5,935 nt of DNA, taken from Flavobacteriaceae bacterium. Its GTDB lineage: Bacteria; Bacteroidota; Bacteroidia; Flavobacteriales; Flavobacteriaceae. A program made the translations under genes and the position numbers. The stretch spans positions 1 to 5,935 of the forward strand of contig JALRDC010000144.1 in NCBI GenBank assembly GCA_023262245.1, in the 5' to 3' direction. The notes below the pieces were generated by a model. That model had not been told where the DNA came from. It ran no database searches and saw nothing but the letters and a program-made list of their open reading frames with translations. The first letter of the stretch is position 1. Every line of letters begins with the position of its first letter. Shown here piece after piece: positions 1 through 5,935 of the stretch.

Positions 1-1
1 A

Positions 2-127
2 GACGATGAATAGCGCAACCTGCACCGCAACGCCCACCCCAAGCGCACGACTCAGAAGCAGAAGTGGCGACTCAGGAAGTTTTGGGGTGACGAGATACCA
101 GTGCGCCAGGACCATGGCTGCGAATGC
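2..127 (-). CDS. Fragment of an unidentified membrane protein in the GC-rich left end (probably foreign DNA)
   Basis: On the minus strand, positions 127 down to 2 are one open frame of 42 codons running off the window edge. It reads as a plausible membrane protein piece: a short hydrophobic start (AFAAMVLAHWYLV), a polar turn (TPKLPESP), then a long hydrophobic run ending in VAVQVALFIV. The AHWYLV.P pattern resembles what I recall from uncharacterised multi-pass membrane proteins of high-GC bacteria, but I cannot name a family. The codons are GC-rich (GCG, CTG, GTC, GTG), unlike the AT-rich genes to the right. The plus-strand frame over the same bases gives a low-complexity peptide rich in Ser, Arg and Thr, which looks like an antisense shadow. 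I infer that this block comes from another genome or a distant locus. It could also be non-coding. Confidence 0.35.
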
Positions 128-128
128 G
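113..128. other. Probable chimeric junction between GC-rich block and flavobacterial DNA
   Basis: Composition and coding sense change here. Positions 1-120 are 59% G+C and 121-240 are 37.5% (counted by hand). To the right, the plus-strand frame matches the YyaL family from about NAQLIVGL onward. To the left that match stops, and the minus strand becomes the better coding strand. The family normally has Trp just before this Asn-Ala (a WNA motif), and here that residue is Ala, so the break is probably at about 119-123. Both readings can share the bases gcgaatgcg, which would be a short microhomology. A library or amplification chimera, or a misassembly, is the likeliest cause. A real rearrangement is possible. 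Confidence 0.6.
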
Positions 129-899
129 CAACTCATTGTAGGGCTTACCCTAGCGTATGAAGCTTTTGGAAGCTCTGAATTCTTAGAGGAAGCAGAAGCT
201 ATTTATAAGTTTATTAAGAAATTTGCCATAAAGAAAAAGGAGCTATATCATACCGTTCAACAAGGAGCTTCTAAAGTCAAAGCCTTTTTAGAAGACCATG
301 CTTTTTTAATTCAAGCCGCTAATACACTTTACCGCACTACGTTAAAAACCGAGTATTTAGAAGATGCGGAACAATGGACAAAAACCACTTTAAAGGAATT
401 TAAAGATAAAAAAAGTCCCTTCTTTACATTTACTAAAGACCAAGTCTTAGTTTCAAAACTTGTAGCCATAGATGATAATGTCATTCCTTCTGCCAATGCG
501 ATCATGGCAGAAAATCTTTGGACGTTAGGACAATGGCTGGGAGAAAAAGAGTTTCAAAATCTAGCTCAAAAAATGTTAGAAGCCGTTTTACCAAACTACC
601 AAGAAGGGAGAAGCAGTGATTATTCACAATGGAGTCAACTCTTTGCGAAATATGCTTTTCCGCATTTTGAATTAGTTATTGTTGGGCCCCAGTCCAAAAA
701 ACTTTCTTCTAATTTTCAAAAATACTACTTCCCCAATACCCTTTTTCAAGGCAGCACTACGAGCAGCAGCCTTCCCCTACTTGAAAACCGTTATATTAAT
801 GGAGATACCTACCTCTATGTATGTGAAAATAAAGTATGTTACCAACCCGTTCAAACGCTAGAAGAAGCTCTGATTAAAATCCAAGAATTAAAAAATTAA
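123..899 (+). CDS. YyaL/SPATA20-like protein (DUF255 family), C-terminal part only
   Basis: About 258 codons of the C-terminal part of the YyaL/SPATA20 family. Complete members, about 670-700 residues, have a thioredoxin-like N-terminal domain followed by an alpha-helical six-hairpin barrel related to N-acylglucosamine 2-epimerases and glycosidases. Their cellular role is not firmly established. Visible family marks are NAQLIVGLTLAYEAFG near 123, LEDHAFLIQA near 291, DNVIPSANA at 474-500, and the terminal YVCENKVC (816-839) followed by a QPVQTLEEAL-type end. The whole thioredoxin-like domain and the first part of the barrel are absent because the sequence changes to GC-rich DNA at about 122. 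The frame stays open leftwards to the window edge, and an ATG occurs at 6, but that stretch has no family resemblance, so I do not take it as the true start. The gene is convergent with mnmA, and their stop codons overlap. Family assignment is fairly sure; the biological function is not. Confidence 0.85.
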   Translation, partial: NAQLIVGLTLAYEAFGSSEFLEEAEAIYKFIKKFAIKKKELYHTVQQGASKVKAFLEDHAFLIQAANTLYRTTLKTEYLEDAEQWTKTTLKEFKDKKSPFFTFTKDQVLVSKLVAIDDNVIPSANAIMAENLWTLGQWLGEKEFQNLAQKMLEAVLPNYQEGRSSDYSQWSQLFAKYAFPHFELVIVGPQSKKLSSNFQKYYFPNTLFQGSTTSSSLPLLENRYINGDTYLYVCENKVCYQPVQTLEEALIKIQELKN

Positions 900-2080
900 G
901 CAATCACTCCAGACCCTAATAATTCATTGTCAAGATACCAAGCCACAAACTGACCGGGAGTAATCGCAGACTGAGGTTCTTCAAAAGTAATATACAGGCC
1001 TTCTTGAGTTTGAAAAAGAGTTGCCTTTTGCAAGGGTTGACGATACCGTATTCGTGCTAAAACCTCTAGGCTGTCTCCGGGTTTAAGCATCAGATCGGTT
1101 CGGACCCAATGTACCTCCTCTGGAGTTACTTTTAGAGTATCTCGGTACAATCCCGGATGGGATTTACCCTCTCCAACATAGATGATGTTTTTTTCTACAT
1201 CGGTATCAATAACAAACAAAGGAGCTTCGAAACCTCCTATACCCAAACCTTTTCGCTGACCGATGGTATAAAAATGGGCACCTTGATGTTCTCCTACTAA
1301 AGCACCGTCACGGGCAGTATAATGGTATTTTTCAGCTTTTTGTACCAGCGTTTGATCCTCATCACTCTGACTTTCGTAGGTGTTAAGCGTTTCAGGTATT
1401 TTAACTATTTGCCCTGTTTTGGGTTTAAGCTGCTGCTGTAAAAAATCGGGTAAACTTACTTTTCCTATAAAGCACAAACCTTGAGAATCTTTTTTTTCAG
1501 CAGTTACAAGCTGTTCTCTTTGAGCAATGGCTCTTACCTCAGCTTTTTGCAAATGACCAATAGGAAATAGAACCTTTTCCAACTGAGCTTGGTTCAATTG
1601 ACATAAAAAATAGGATTGGTCTTTGTTGTAATCCTTGCCCGCAAGAAGTTGATATACCCTACTACCAGCTTCGCTTTGAAAGGAACTTTTTTGGCAGTAA
1701 TGCCCCGTAGCAACATAATCTGCTCCAAGGGACAAAGCAAGGGATAGAAAAACATCAAACTTGATCTCTCTATTGCACAATATATCTGGGTTGGGTGTTC
1801 TTCCTTTTCCGTATTCATTGAACATATAATCTACAATTCGCTCCTTGTATTCTTTACTTAAATCTACGGTTTGAAAAGGAATTCCAAGTTTTTCGGCTAC
1901 GAGCATCGCATCGTTGCTATCTTCCAGCCAAGGGCATTCATTAGAAAGAGTAACGCTTTGATCATGCCAGTTTTTCATAAACAAACCGATTACTTCGTAA
2001 CCTGCCTCTTTTAAAAGAAATGCAGCTACACTAGAGTCCACACCTCCCGAAAGACCAATAATTACCCGCTCTTTTTTCAT
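896..2080 (-). CDS. mnmA: tRNA-specific 2-thiouridylase MnmA
   Basis: Cytoplasmic enzyme that adenylates C2 of the wobble uridine (U34) in tRNAs for Lys, Glu and Gln and replaces the oxygen with sulfur received as persulfide from a relay. The 394-residue protein has the PP-loop ATP pyrophosphatase motif SGGVDSS at 11-17. The first catalytic cysteine is C102 in NPDILCNRE, and the second (persulfide) cysteine is C203 in DSQGLCFIG. The conserved HQGAHFYTIGQRKGLG lies at 265-280 and starts the central and C-terminal beta-barrel part, which ends with SAITPGQFVAWY near 371. Between about 222 and 264 there is an insertion absent from E. coli MnmA, which I recall from Bacteroidota homologues. The start at 2080 fits because the PP-loop begins nine residues in, as usual. 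It lies 27 bp after yidC, suggesting co-transcription, and a TATCTTTG element in that gap may give it its own promoter. No defects are seen. Confidence 0.97.
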   Translation of the reverse strand: MKKERVIIGLSGGVDSSVAAFLLKEAGYEVIGLFMKNWHDQSVTLSNECPWLEDSNDAMLVAEKLGIPFQTVDLSKEYKERIVDYMFNEYGKGRTPNPDILCNREIKFDVFLSLALSLGADYVATGHYCQKSSFQSEAGSRVYQLLAGKDYNKDQSYFLCQLNQAQLEKVLFPIGHLQKAEVRAIAQREQLVTAEKKDSQGLCFIGKVSLPDFLQQQLKPKTGQIVKIPETLNTYESQSDEDQTLVQKAEKYHYTARDGALVGEHQGAHFYTIGQRKGLGIGGFEAPLFVIDTDVEKNIIYVGEGKSHPGLYRDTLKVTPEEVHWVRTDLMLKPGDSLEVLARIRYRQPLQKATLFQTQEGLYITFEEPQSAITPGQFVAWYLDNELLGSGVIA

Positions 2081-2098
2081 ACTGCAAAGATAGGCAGT
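2081..2098 (-). repeat. Short inverted repeat in the yidC-mnmA gap
   Basis: ACTGC (2098-2094) and GCAGT (2085-2081) form a perfect 5-bp inverted repeat with an 8-base loop, ending at the base before the mnmA ATG. In a read-through pyrG-yidC-mnmA transcript it could form a small hairpin next to the start codon. Five pairs are weak and may be chance. There is no following T-run, so it is not a terminator. Confidence 0.25.
2085..2092 (-). promoter_or_regulatory. Candidate Bacteroidota -7 promoter element before mnmA (TATCTTTG)
   Basis: Read on the minus strand, TATCTTTG fits the Bacteroidota primary-sigma -7 consensus TAnnTTTG exactly. It ends 4 bases before the mnmA ATG, so transcription would begin at or next to the start codon and give a leaderless or nearly leaderless message. 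No TTTG (-33 element) is present about 19-21 bases upstream, so the promoter is incomplete by that standard. The element sits in the loop of a short inverted repeat (ACTGC-N8-GCAGT). Confidence 0.4.
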
Positions 2099-2107
2099 CT
2101 AGAAGAA

Positions 2108-3925
2108 CTATCTACGCCCGGCTTTTTTTTGCTTTTCAGCTTCCTCCATTGCTTTTTGAAGACGCGCTGAAAATCCACTTGTTTTTTTAGGTTTCTTTTT
2201 ATTTTCTTCAATTTTGGCATGTATCTTCTGATCATCAATAATGTAATTTTTTATGATTAACATCAGAAAAATGGTCAACAAGTTGGACACAAAGTAGTAC
2301 AAGCTCAATCCACTGGCATAGTTATTAAAGAAAAACAACATCATAAGAGGCATTAAATACATAATGATCTTCATATTCGGCATGCCTGGCTGTTGAGGCA
2401 TGGGCTGCTGTCCAGTAGTCATTCTTGTATAAAAGAAGATCGCTACAGATGCCAAAATAGGAAATAGACTAACGTGATCTCCATAGAAAGGTATGGTAAA
2501 GCCTAAATCTAATATGGAATCATAAGAAGATAAATCATCTGCCCACAAAAAACTTTTATCTCGCAAGACAAAAGCAACTGGGAAAAATGAGAACAATGCA
2601 TAAAATACGGGTAGTTGCAACAAAGCGGGAACACAACCCGACATAGGGTTTGCCCCTGCCCTAGTGTAAAGACTCATGGTTTCTTGTTGGCGTTTTACAG
2701 CGTCATCCTTATATTTTGCAGTAATGGCCTCTACATCTGGGCGTAAAACCTTCATTTTAATTTGTGAAACATACGATTTATAGGTTACTGGTGACATCGC
2801 TAAACGAACGATAATGGTCATAACAATAATGGCTATTCCGTATGACAGGAAAGAGGATAAAAATCCAAATAAAGGAAGAAAAATCACGCGATTGATCCAA
2901 CCAAAGATTCCCCACCCCATGGGTATGGAAGCCTCCAAATCGCCCTCTAAATTTTTCAGCGTCTTATAATCTGTAGGACCGTAATAAAATTCGAATTGTG
3001 CGTTCACATTCCCAGAAAAAGATGGTAGTTCATACGAGGTTTCAAAACGCTTGGTAAATTTTTCTTCAAGTGAAACTTCACTTGACAGATCTTTGGATCT
3101 GATGTCGGCTTGAGTAATTTTCTTTTCTGGAATAAGAATGGCGCTAAAAAAGTGTTGTCGATAAGAGATCCAACGAATATCCTCACGCGTTTCTTGATCT
3201 TCTCCGTTTAATGAAAGATAGTCTACCCGATCTTCTTCATATCCAAAAGTAAATTCAGTGTAACGATTTTCGTAATCAATACTTCTAGAATTGCGATATA
3301 CATCTGTAGTCCATTTTAACTCTGGATTTTGATTGGAATCCAAAAGACCTTCCATTCCAACAGACTTAAAGTTAACTGTAAACAAATAGCCTGACTTCGG
3401 AAAAACATATTCAAATGCAAGATACTGATTTTGAGTAAGTTCAGCCTTCATTTGAACATAAAACGCATTTTCTTTTTCTATTGCCGAAGGAGTAAAATAA
3501 AGGTCCTTTGTATTTATTATACGTCCATCTTTAGTCTTTAAGGTAATGTTAAAATCAGTATTCCCATCTTGTATCAGAGGGAGGGGTTGATCTTCATAAT
3601 TTTCAAATTCATTTAGTGCTAGTTTACTAATGATCCCTCCTTTTGATTGGAGTTCCAATGCCATATCTTGCGTGAACAATTTGGTGTCTGGAAAATTCAT
3701 TGGAGTAAGTAATCTTCCTAGGTTTCCATAGGCTACAACTTTTTGTTGTTGTGCTATAGAATCTTTTTCGGCTTCAGTAACAGGACTGATGCTTGTTTGC
3801 TCAGTGGCGGTGGCTGTTTGGCTGGTTTCAGGTTCTGGTCCATTGCGATAGAGCATCCAGGTTAGGATTAAGGCAATTAAAATAAAACCTATGAATTGAT
3901 ATGGGTCAAATTTTCTTTCTTCCAT
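2108..3925 (-). CDS. yidC: Membrane protein insertase YidC
   Basis: Inner-membrane insertase of the YidC/Oxa1/Alb3 family. It inserts and folds membrane proteins alone or with SecYEG. The 605 residues show the Gram-negative plan: an N-terminal transmembrane anchor at about 11-27 (FIGFILIALILTWMLY), a large periplasmic beta domain from about 30 to 335, then the conserved insertase core. Core segments are about 355-377, 430-455, 484-500, 518-535 and 537-560. The RLAMSPVTYKSY motif carries R374, equivalent to the arginine of the hydrophilic groove (R366 in E. coli). The cytoplasmic loop with KMKVLRP follows, and then GCVPALLQLPVFYALF at about 430-445. A Met/Pro/Gln-rich loop (504-519) lies before the fifth segment. 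The last 40 residues hold 14 Lys/Arg and 5 acidic residues, a tail that could contact ribosomes. It starts 10 bp after pyrG with no evident Shine-Dalgarno, only an A-rich stretch. Complete and intact. Confidence 0.97.
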   Translation of the reverse strand: MEERKFDPYQFIGFILIALILTWMLYRNGPEPETSQTATATEQTSISPVTEAEKDSIAQQQKVVAYGNLGRLLTPMNFPDTKLFTQDMALELQSKGGIISKLALNEFENYEDQPLPLIQDGNTDFNITLKTKDGRIINTKDLYFTPSAIEKENAFYVQMKAELTQNQYLAFEYVFPKSGYLFTVNFKSVGMEGLLDSNQNPELKWTTDVYRNSRSIDYENRYTEFTFGYEEDRVDYLSLNGEDQETREDIRWISYRQHFFSAILIPEKKITQADIRSKDLSSEVSLEEKFTKRFETSYELPSFSGNVNAQFEFYYGPTDYKTLKNLEGDLEASIPMGWGIFGWINRVIFLPLFGFLSSFLSYGIAIIVMTIIVRLAMSPVTYKSYVSQIKMKVLRPDVEAITAKYKDDAVKRQQETMSLYTRAGANPMSGCVPALLQLPVFYALFSFFPVAFVLRDKSFLWADDLSSYDSILDLGFTIPFYGDHVSLFPILASVAIFFYTRMTTGQQPMPQQPGMPNMKIIMYLMPLMMLFFFNNYASGLSLYYFVSNLLTIFLMLIIKNYIIDDQKIHAKIEENKKKPKKTSGFSARLQKAMEEAEKQKKAGRR

Positions 3926-3935
3926 TTTGTTGGAA

Positions 3936-5552
3936 TTAGGGATTTAATTTTTTGGCTAAACTTGCTTTTACAAAAGCTTTGAATAATGGATGAGGATCAG
4001 AAACGGTACTTTTGTATTCTGGGTGAAATTGAACTCCCACAAACCAGGGATGATTCTTGTTTTCAACAATTTCAACCAGTCCTGTTTCAGGATTTGTTCC
4101 AGCTACTATAAAATTTTGATCAAAAATTTGATCTAAATAGTCATTGTTAAATTCGTAACGATGACGATGGCGCTCTGAGATAGTGCTTTTTTGATAAGCC
4201 GCGGCTGCTTTCGTATTCGATTTTAATTCACAATCCCAAGCACCCAATCTCATAGTGCCTCCCTTTTTTACTATACTCTTTTGTGATTCCATTAAATCAA
4301 TTACTGGGACTGAACAGTCTACTTCCATTTCTGTTGAGTTCGCTTTTGCAAGTCCAACATGATTTCTAGCGTATTCTATTACCGCCATTTGCATGCCTAA
4401 ACAGATTCCTAAAAAGGGAATTTTATTTTCTCGTGCATAAGCTATGGCAGCAATCTTTCCTTCGATCCCGCGTTCCCCAAAACCAGGAGCAACAATGATC
4501 CCATCTAAGAATTTAAGCGACTCTTGAATGTTGCCTGTTTCCAAATGCTCTGAATGAAGGCTAATAACTTCAACTTCTGTTTCATTTTCTGCTCCAGCAT
4601 GAATTAAAGATTCTAAGATGGATTTATAAGAATCTTGTAATTCTACATATTTTCCTACAAGTCCGACTTTAATGCTGTTTTTAGGATTCTTAAGTTGTGT
4701 TAAAAAAGCATTCCAAGAGCTGAGGTCTAATGCTTTTTTAGGTTTGAGTTTCAGTTTTTCTAGAACAACTTTATCAAGTCCTTCATCTGACATTTTTAGA
4801 GGGACATCATAGATGGTATCAACATCAATAGATTGAATAATTGCTTCGCGCTTGACATTACAAAAAAGTGCCAGCTTTTCTCTCAGCTCTTCGTTGAGTT
4901 CATGTTCTGTTCTACAAACTATGATGTCTGCAGAGATTCCACTCTCCATTAGGGTTTTAACCGAGTGTTGTGTAGGTTTGGTTTTTAACTCTCCTGCAGC
5001 TGAAAGAAAGGGAATAAGCGTTAGGTGAATTACCACTGCATTTTCTCTTCCTAAATCCCATATCATCTGACGGACAGATTCGATGTAAGGCAAGGATTCA
5101 ATATCTCCCACAGTACCGCCAATTTCGGTAATCACAATGTCATAATCTCCAGAATCACCAAGTAATTGCATTCGTTCTTTAATTTCATTGGTGATGTGCG
5201 GGATAACCTGAACCGTCTTTCCCAAAAATTCGCCTTTGCGTTCCTTTTCTATTACGCTTTGATATACTCTTCCCGTAGTAACGTTATTCGCTTGTGAGGT
5301 ATTTACATTTAAAAATCGTTCGTAATGCCCTAAGTCCAGATCAGTTTCTGCACCATCGTCAGTAACAAAGCATTCTCCGTGCTCGTAGGGATTTAGTGTT
5401 CCCGGATCTACATTTATATAAGGATCAAATTTTTGAATGGTTACCTTGAAATTTTGAGCTTGAAGAAGTTTGGCTAAAGAAGCAGCAATAATACCTTTAC
5501 CTAAAGATGAGGTAACTCCTCCAGTAACGAAAATATATTTGGTGTCGGACAT
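3936..5552 (-). CDS. pyrG: CTP synthase PyrG
   Basis: Cytosolic enzyme making CTP from UTP, ATP and glutamine, the last step of de novo pyrimidine nucleotide synthesis. Its 538 residues are of normal length. The N-terminal synthase domain (about 1-270) opens with KYIFVTGGVTSSLGKG, whose P-loop spans about 11-20. DDGAETDLDLGHYERF (65-80) and TEIGGTVGD (142-150) carry the Mg-binding Asp and Glu positions, and KTKPTQHSVK (190-199) belongs to the UTP/CTP site. The C-terminal class I glutamine amidotransferase domain has VAPGFGERGIEGK (354-366), the nucleophile C384 in GICLGMQ, RHRHRYEFN (461-469), and the triad His and Glu (H510, E512) in FHPEYKS. The start is supported by the family's typical MSDTKYIFVTGG opening. 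It is followed after 10 bp by yidC and preceded by a 73-bp spacer with a promoter-like TAAATTTG. No attenuator-like leader is visible, and all key residues are present. Confidence 0.98.
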   Translation of the reverse strand: MSDTKYIFVTGGVTSSLGKGIIAASLAKLLQAQNFKVTIQKFDPYINVDPGTLNPYEHGECFVTDDGAETDLDLGHYERFLNVNTSQANNVTTGRVYQSVIEKERKGEFLGKTVQVIPHITNEIKERMQLLGDSGDYDIVITEIGGTVGDIESLPYIESVRQMIWDLGRENAVVIHLTLIPFLSAAGELKTKPTQHSVKTLMESGISADIIVCRTEHELNEELREKLALFCNVKREAIIQSIDVDTIYDVPLKMSDEGLDKVVLEKLKLKPKKALDLSSWNAFLTQLKNPKNSIKVGLVGKYVELQDSYKSILESLIHAGAENETEVEVISLHSEHLETGNIQESLKFLDGIIVAPGFGERGIEGKIAAIAYARENKIPFLGICLGMQMAVIEYARNHVGLAKANSTEMEVDCSVPVIDLMESQKSIVKKGGTMRLGAWDCELKSNTKAAAAYQKSTISERHRHRYEFNNDYLDQIFDQNFIVAGTNPETGLVEIVENKNHPWFVGVQFHPEYKSTVSDPHPLFKAFVKASLAKKLNP

Positions 5553-5584
5553 CCGGTTGTTTTAAATTAGTAAGCTACCGGGCT

Positions 5585-5592
5585 CAAATTTA
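5585..5592 (-). promoter_or_regulatory. Candidate Bacteroidota -7 promoter element for the pyrG operon (TAAATTTG)
   Basis: On the minus strand TAAATTTG matches the TAnnTTTG consensus and is followed by 32 bases before the pyrG ATG, giving a short AT-rich leader. It is the only such match I see in the 73-bp spacer. No TTTG sits at the expected -33 distance. This would be the main promoter for pyrG-yidC-mnmA, unless the upstream gene also reads through, since no terminator is visible between them. Confidence 0.5.
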
Positions 5593-5625
5593 CGAAAACC
5601 GAGAGGAACTTCTTGTCTATGAGGC

Positions 5626-5935
5626 TTATTCTTTTATTTCGAATATTTCATACCCTTGATGTTCCAACAGATACAAGGCCGTATTAATAAATGATTCATT
5701 TACATTTTTTTGATACATGAATCGATTTGATTGATACTCTGTTTCTCCAATATCAAGGGAGTTTTCTAAGTTTTTTGCCACAGCAGTTCTTAGAAGAGCA
5801 TCTAAAACCAAATCATAGCCTCTGATGGCTTCCTTCTTTGGAGGTTTTCCAAAAGTGTTAATATAGTTCTTAATAAAAGGATCCTCAAGTGGTTTGTCTA
5901 ATGGTTTGAAACCTGTTGGATAAGTAAATCGTACC
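5626..5935 (-). CDS. C-terminal end of a periplasmic-binding-protein-like (PBP1/LysM) protein, partial
   Basis: The frame enters at the right window edge without a start and ends in TAA at 5626-5628, giving 102 residues. I read it as the C-terminal end of the type 1 periplasmic-binding fold found in flavobacterial lipoproteins annotated as PBP1 and LysM domain proteins or amino-acid ABC transporter substrate-binding-like proteins. Supporting marks are a VRFTYPTGFKP start, FIKNYINTFGKPPKKEAIRGYD, and a helix DLVLDALLRTA. Then come NRFMYQKNVNESFINTALY and an acidic EIFEIKE end, the usual layout of the family's last strand and helix segment. In flavobacteria this gene often lies just upstream of pyrG, near guaA, which supports the call. 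Its ligand and role are unknown; a cell-envelope location is expected, but the signal peptide and LysM part lie outside the window. The TTG codon at 5811 is internal and not a start. Confidence 0.75.
   Translation of the reverse strand, partial: VRFTYPTGFKPLDKPLEDPFIKNYINTFGKPPKKEAIRGYDLVLDALLRTAVAKNLENSLDIGETEYQSNRFMYQKNVNESFINTALYLLEHQGYEIFEIKE

Noticed and set aside
6..899. A single 297-residue protein starting at the ATG at 6
   Set aside because: The first 39 residues are Ser/Thr/Arg-rich low-complexity sequence with no YyaL resemblance, encoded by DNA of different composition. The family match begins only at about 123, so the ATG at 6 is not a credible start.
885..900. AT-rich TTAAAAAATTAA as a bidirectional terminator
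   Set aside because: The potential stem is only A/T pairs of about four bases with no GC core, so it would not be a stable terminator hairpin.
5562..5592. Inverted repeat TAAATT/AATTTA flanking the pyrG leader as an operator or RNA hairpin
   Set aside because: One arm is the -7 promoter element and would not be transcribed, the arms are only A/T, and the spacing is 18 bases; chance is likely in AT-rich DNA.
5553..5625. CTP-sensing leader or attenuator for pyrG
   Set aside because: In Firmicutes, pyrG control uses reiterative transcription at a GGGC start and a terminator hairpin. The leader here has a GAGCCCGG stretch but no such initial run or terminator hairpin.
5626..5811. A complete 61-residue small protein starting at TTG 5811
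   Set aside because: The same frame continues open to the window edge with family-typical sequence (KKEAIRGYD just before), so the TTG is an internal leucine codon of a longer truncated gene.

Overview
The window reads as a piece of a Bacteroidota chromosome, most likely from a Flavobacteriia-like organism. The DNA is AT-rich. The gene order (a periplasmic-binding-protein-like gene, then pyrG, yidC and mnmA, all on the minus strand) and the protein features (long MnmA insertion, YidC with a basic C-terminal tail) fit that phylum. TAnnTTTG elements of the Bacteroidota -7 promoter type lie upstream of pyrG and mnmA, and there are no clear Shine-Dalgarno sequences. The assignment is by pattern recognition only.

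Right to left along the minus strand: 5935-5626 is the C-terminal end of a gene that looks like the PBP-fold/LysM lipoprotein family common in flavobacteria. A 73-bp spacer with a candidate promoter follows. Then come pyrG (CTP synthase, 5552-3936), yidC (membrane protein insertase, 3925-2108, 10-bp gap) and mnmA (tRNA 2-thiouridylase, 2080-896, 27-bp gap). The tight spacing suggests one transcription unit linking nucleotide synthesis, membrane protein insertion and tRNA modification, with a possible additional promoter directly before mnmA. All three of these genes are complete and carry their key catalytic residues.

On the plus strand, about 123-899 is the C-terminal part of a YyaL/SPATA20-like protein (DUF255 family), convergent with mnmA. 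The two stop codons overlap in one TTAA, so there is no intergenic terminator. The N-terminal part of this protein is missing: positions 1 to about 122 are GC-rich (59% in 1-120, against 37.5% in 121-240), show no resemblance to the YyaL family, and on the minus strand encode a hydrophobic membrane-protein-like peptide. The simplest reading is a chimeric join (assembly or library artefact, less likely a real rearrangement) at about 119-128.

No stretch over 300 bases lacks a gene. I see no RNA genes, CRISPR, insertion sequences or convincing intrinsic terminators. Apart from the left-end junction, this is an ordinary housekeeping region and I do not see a novel system in it.
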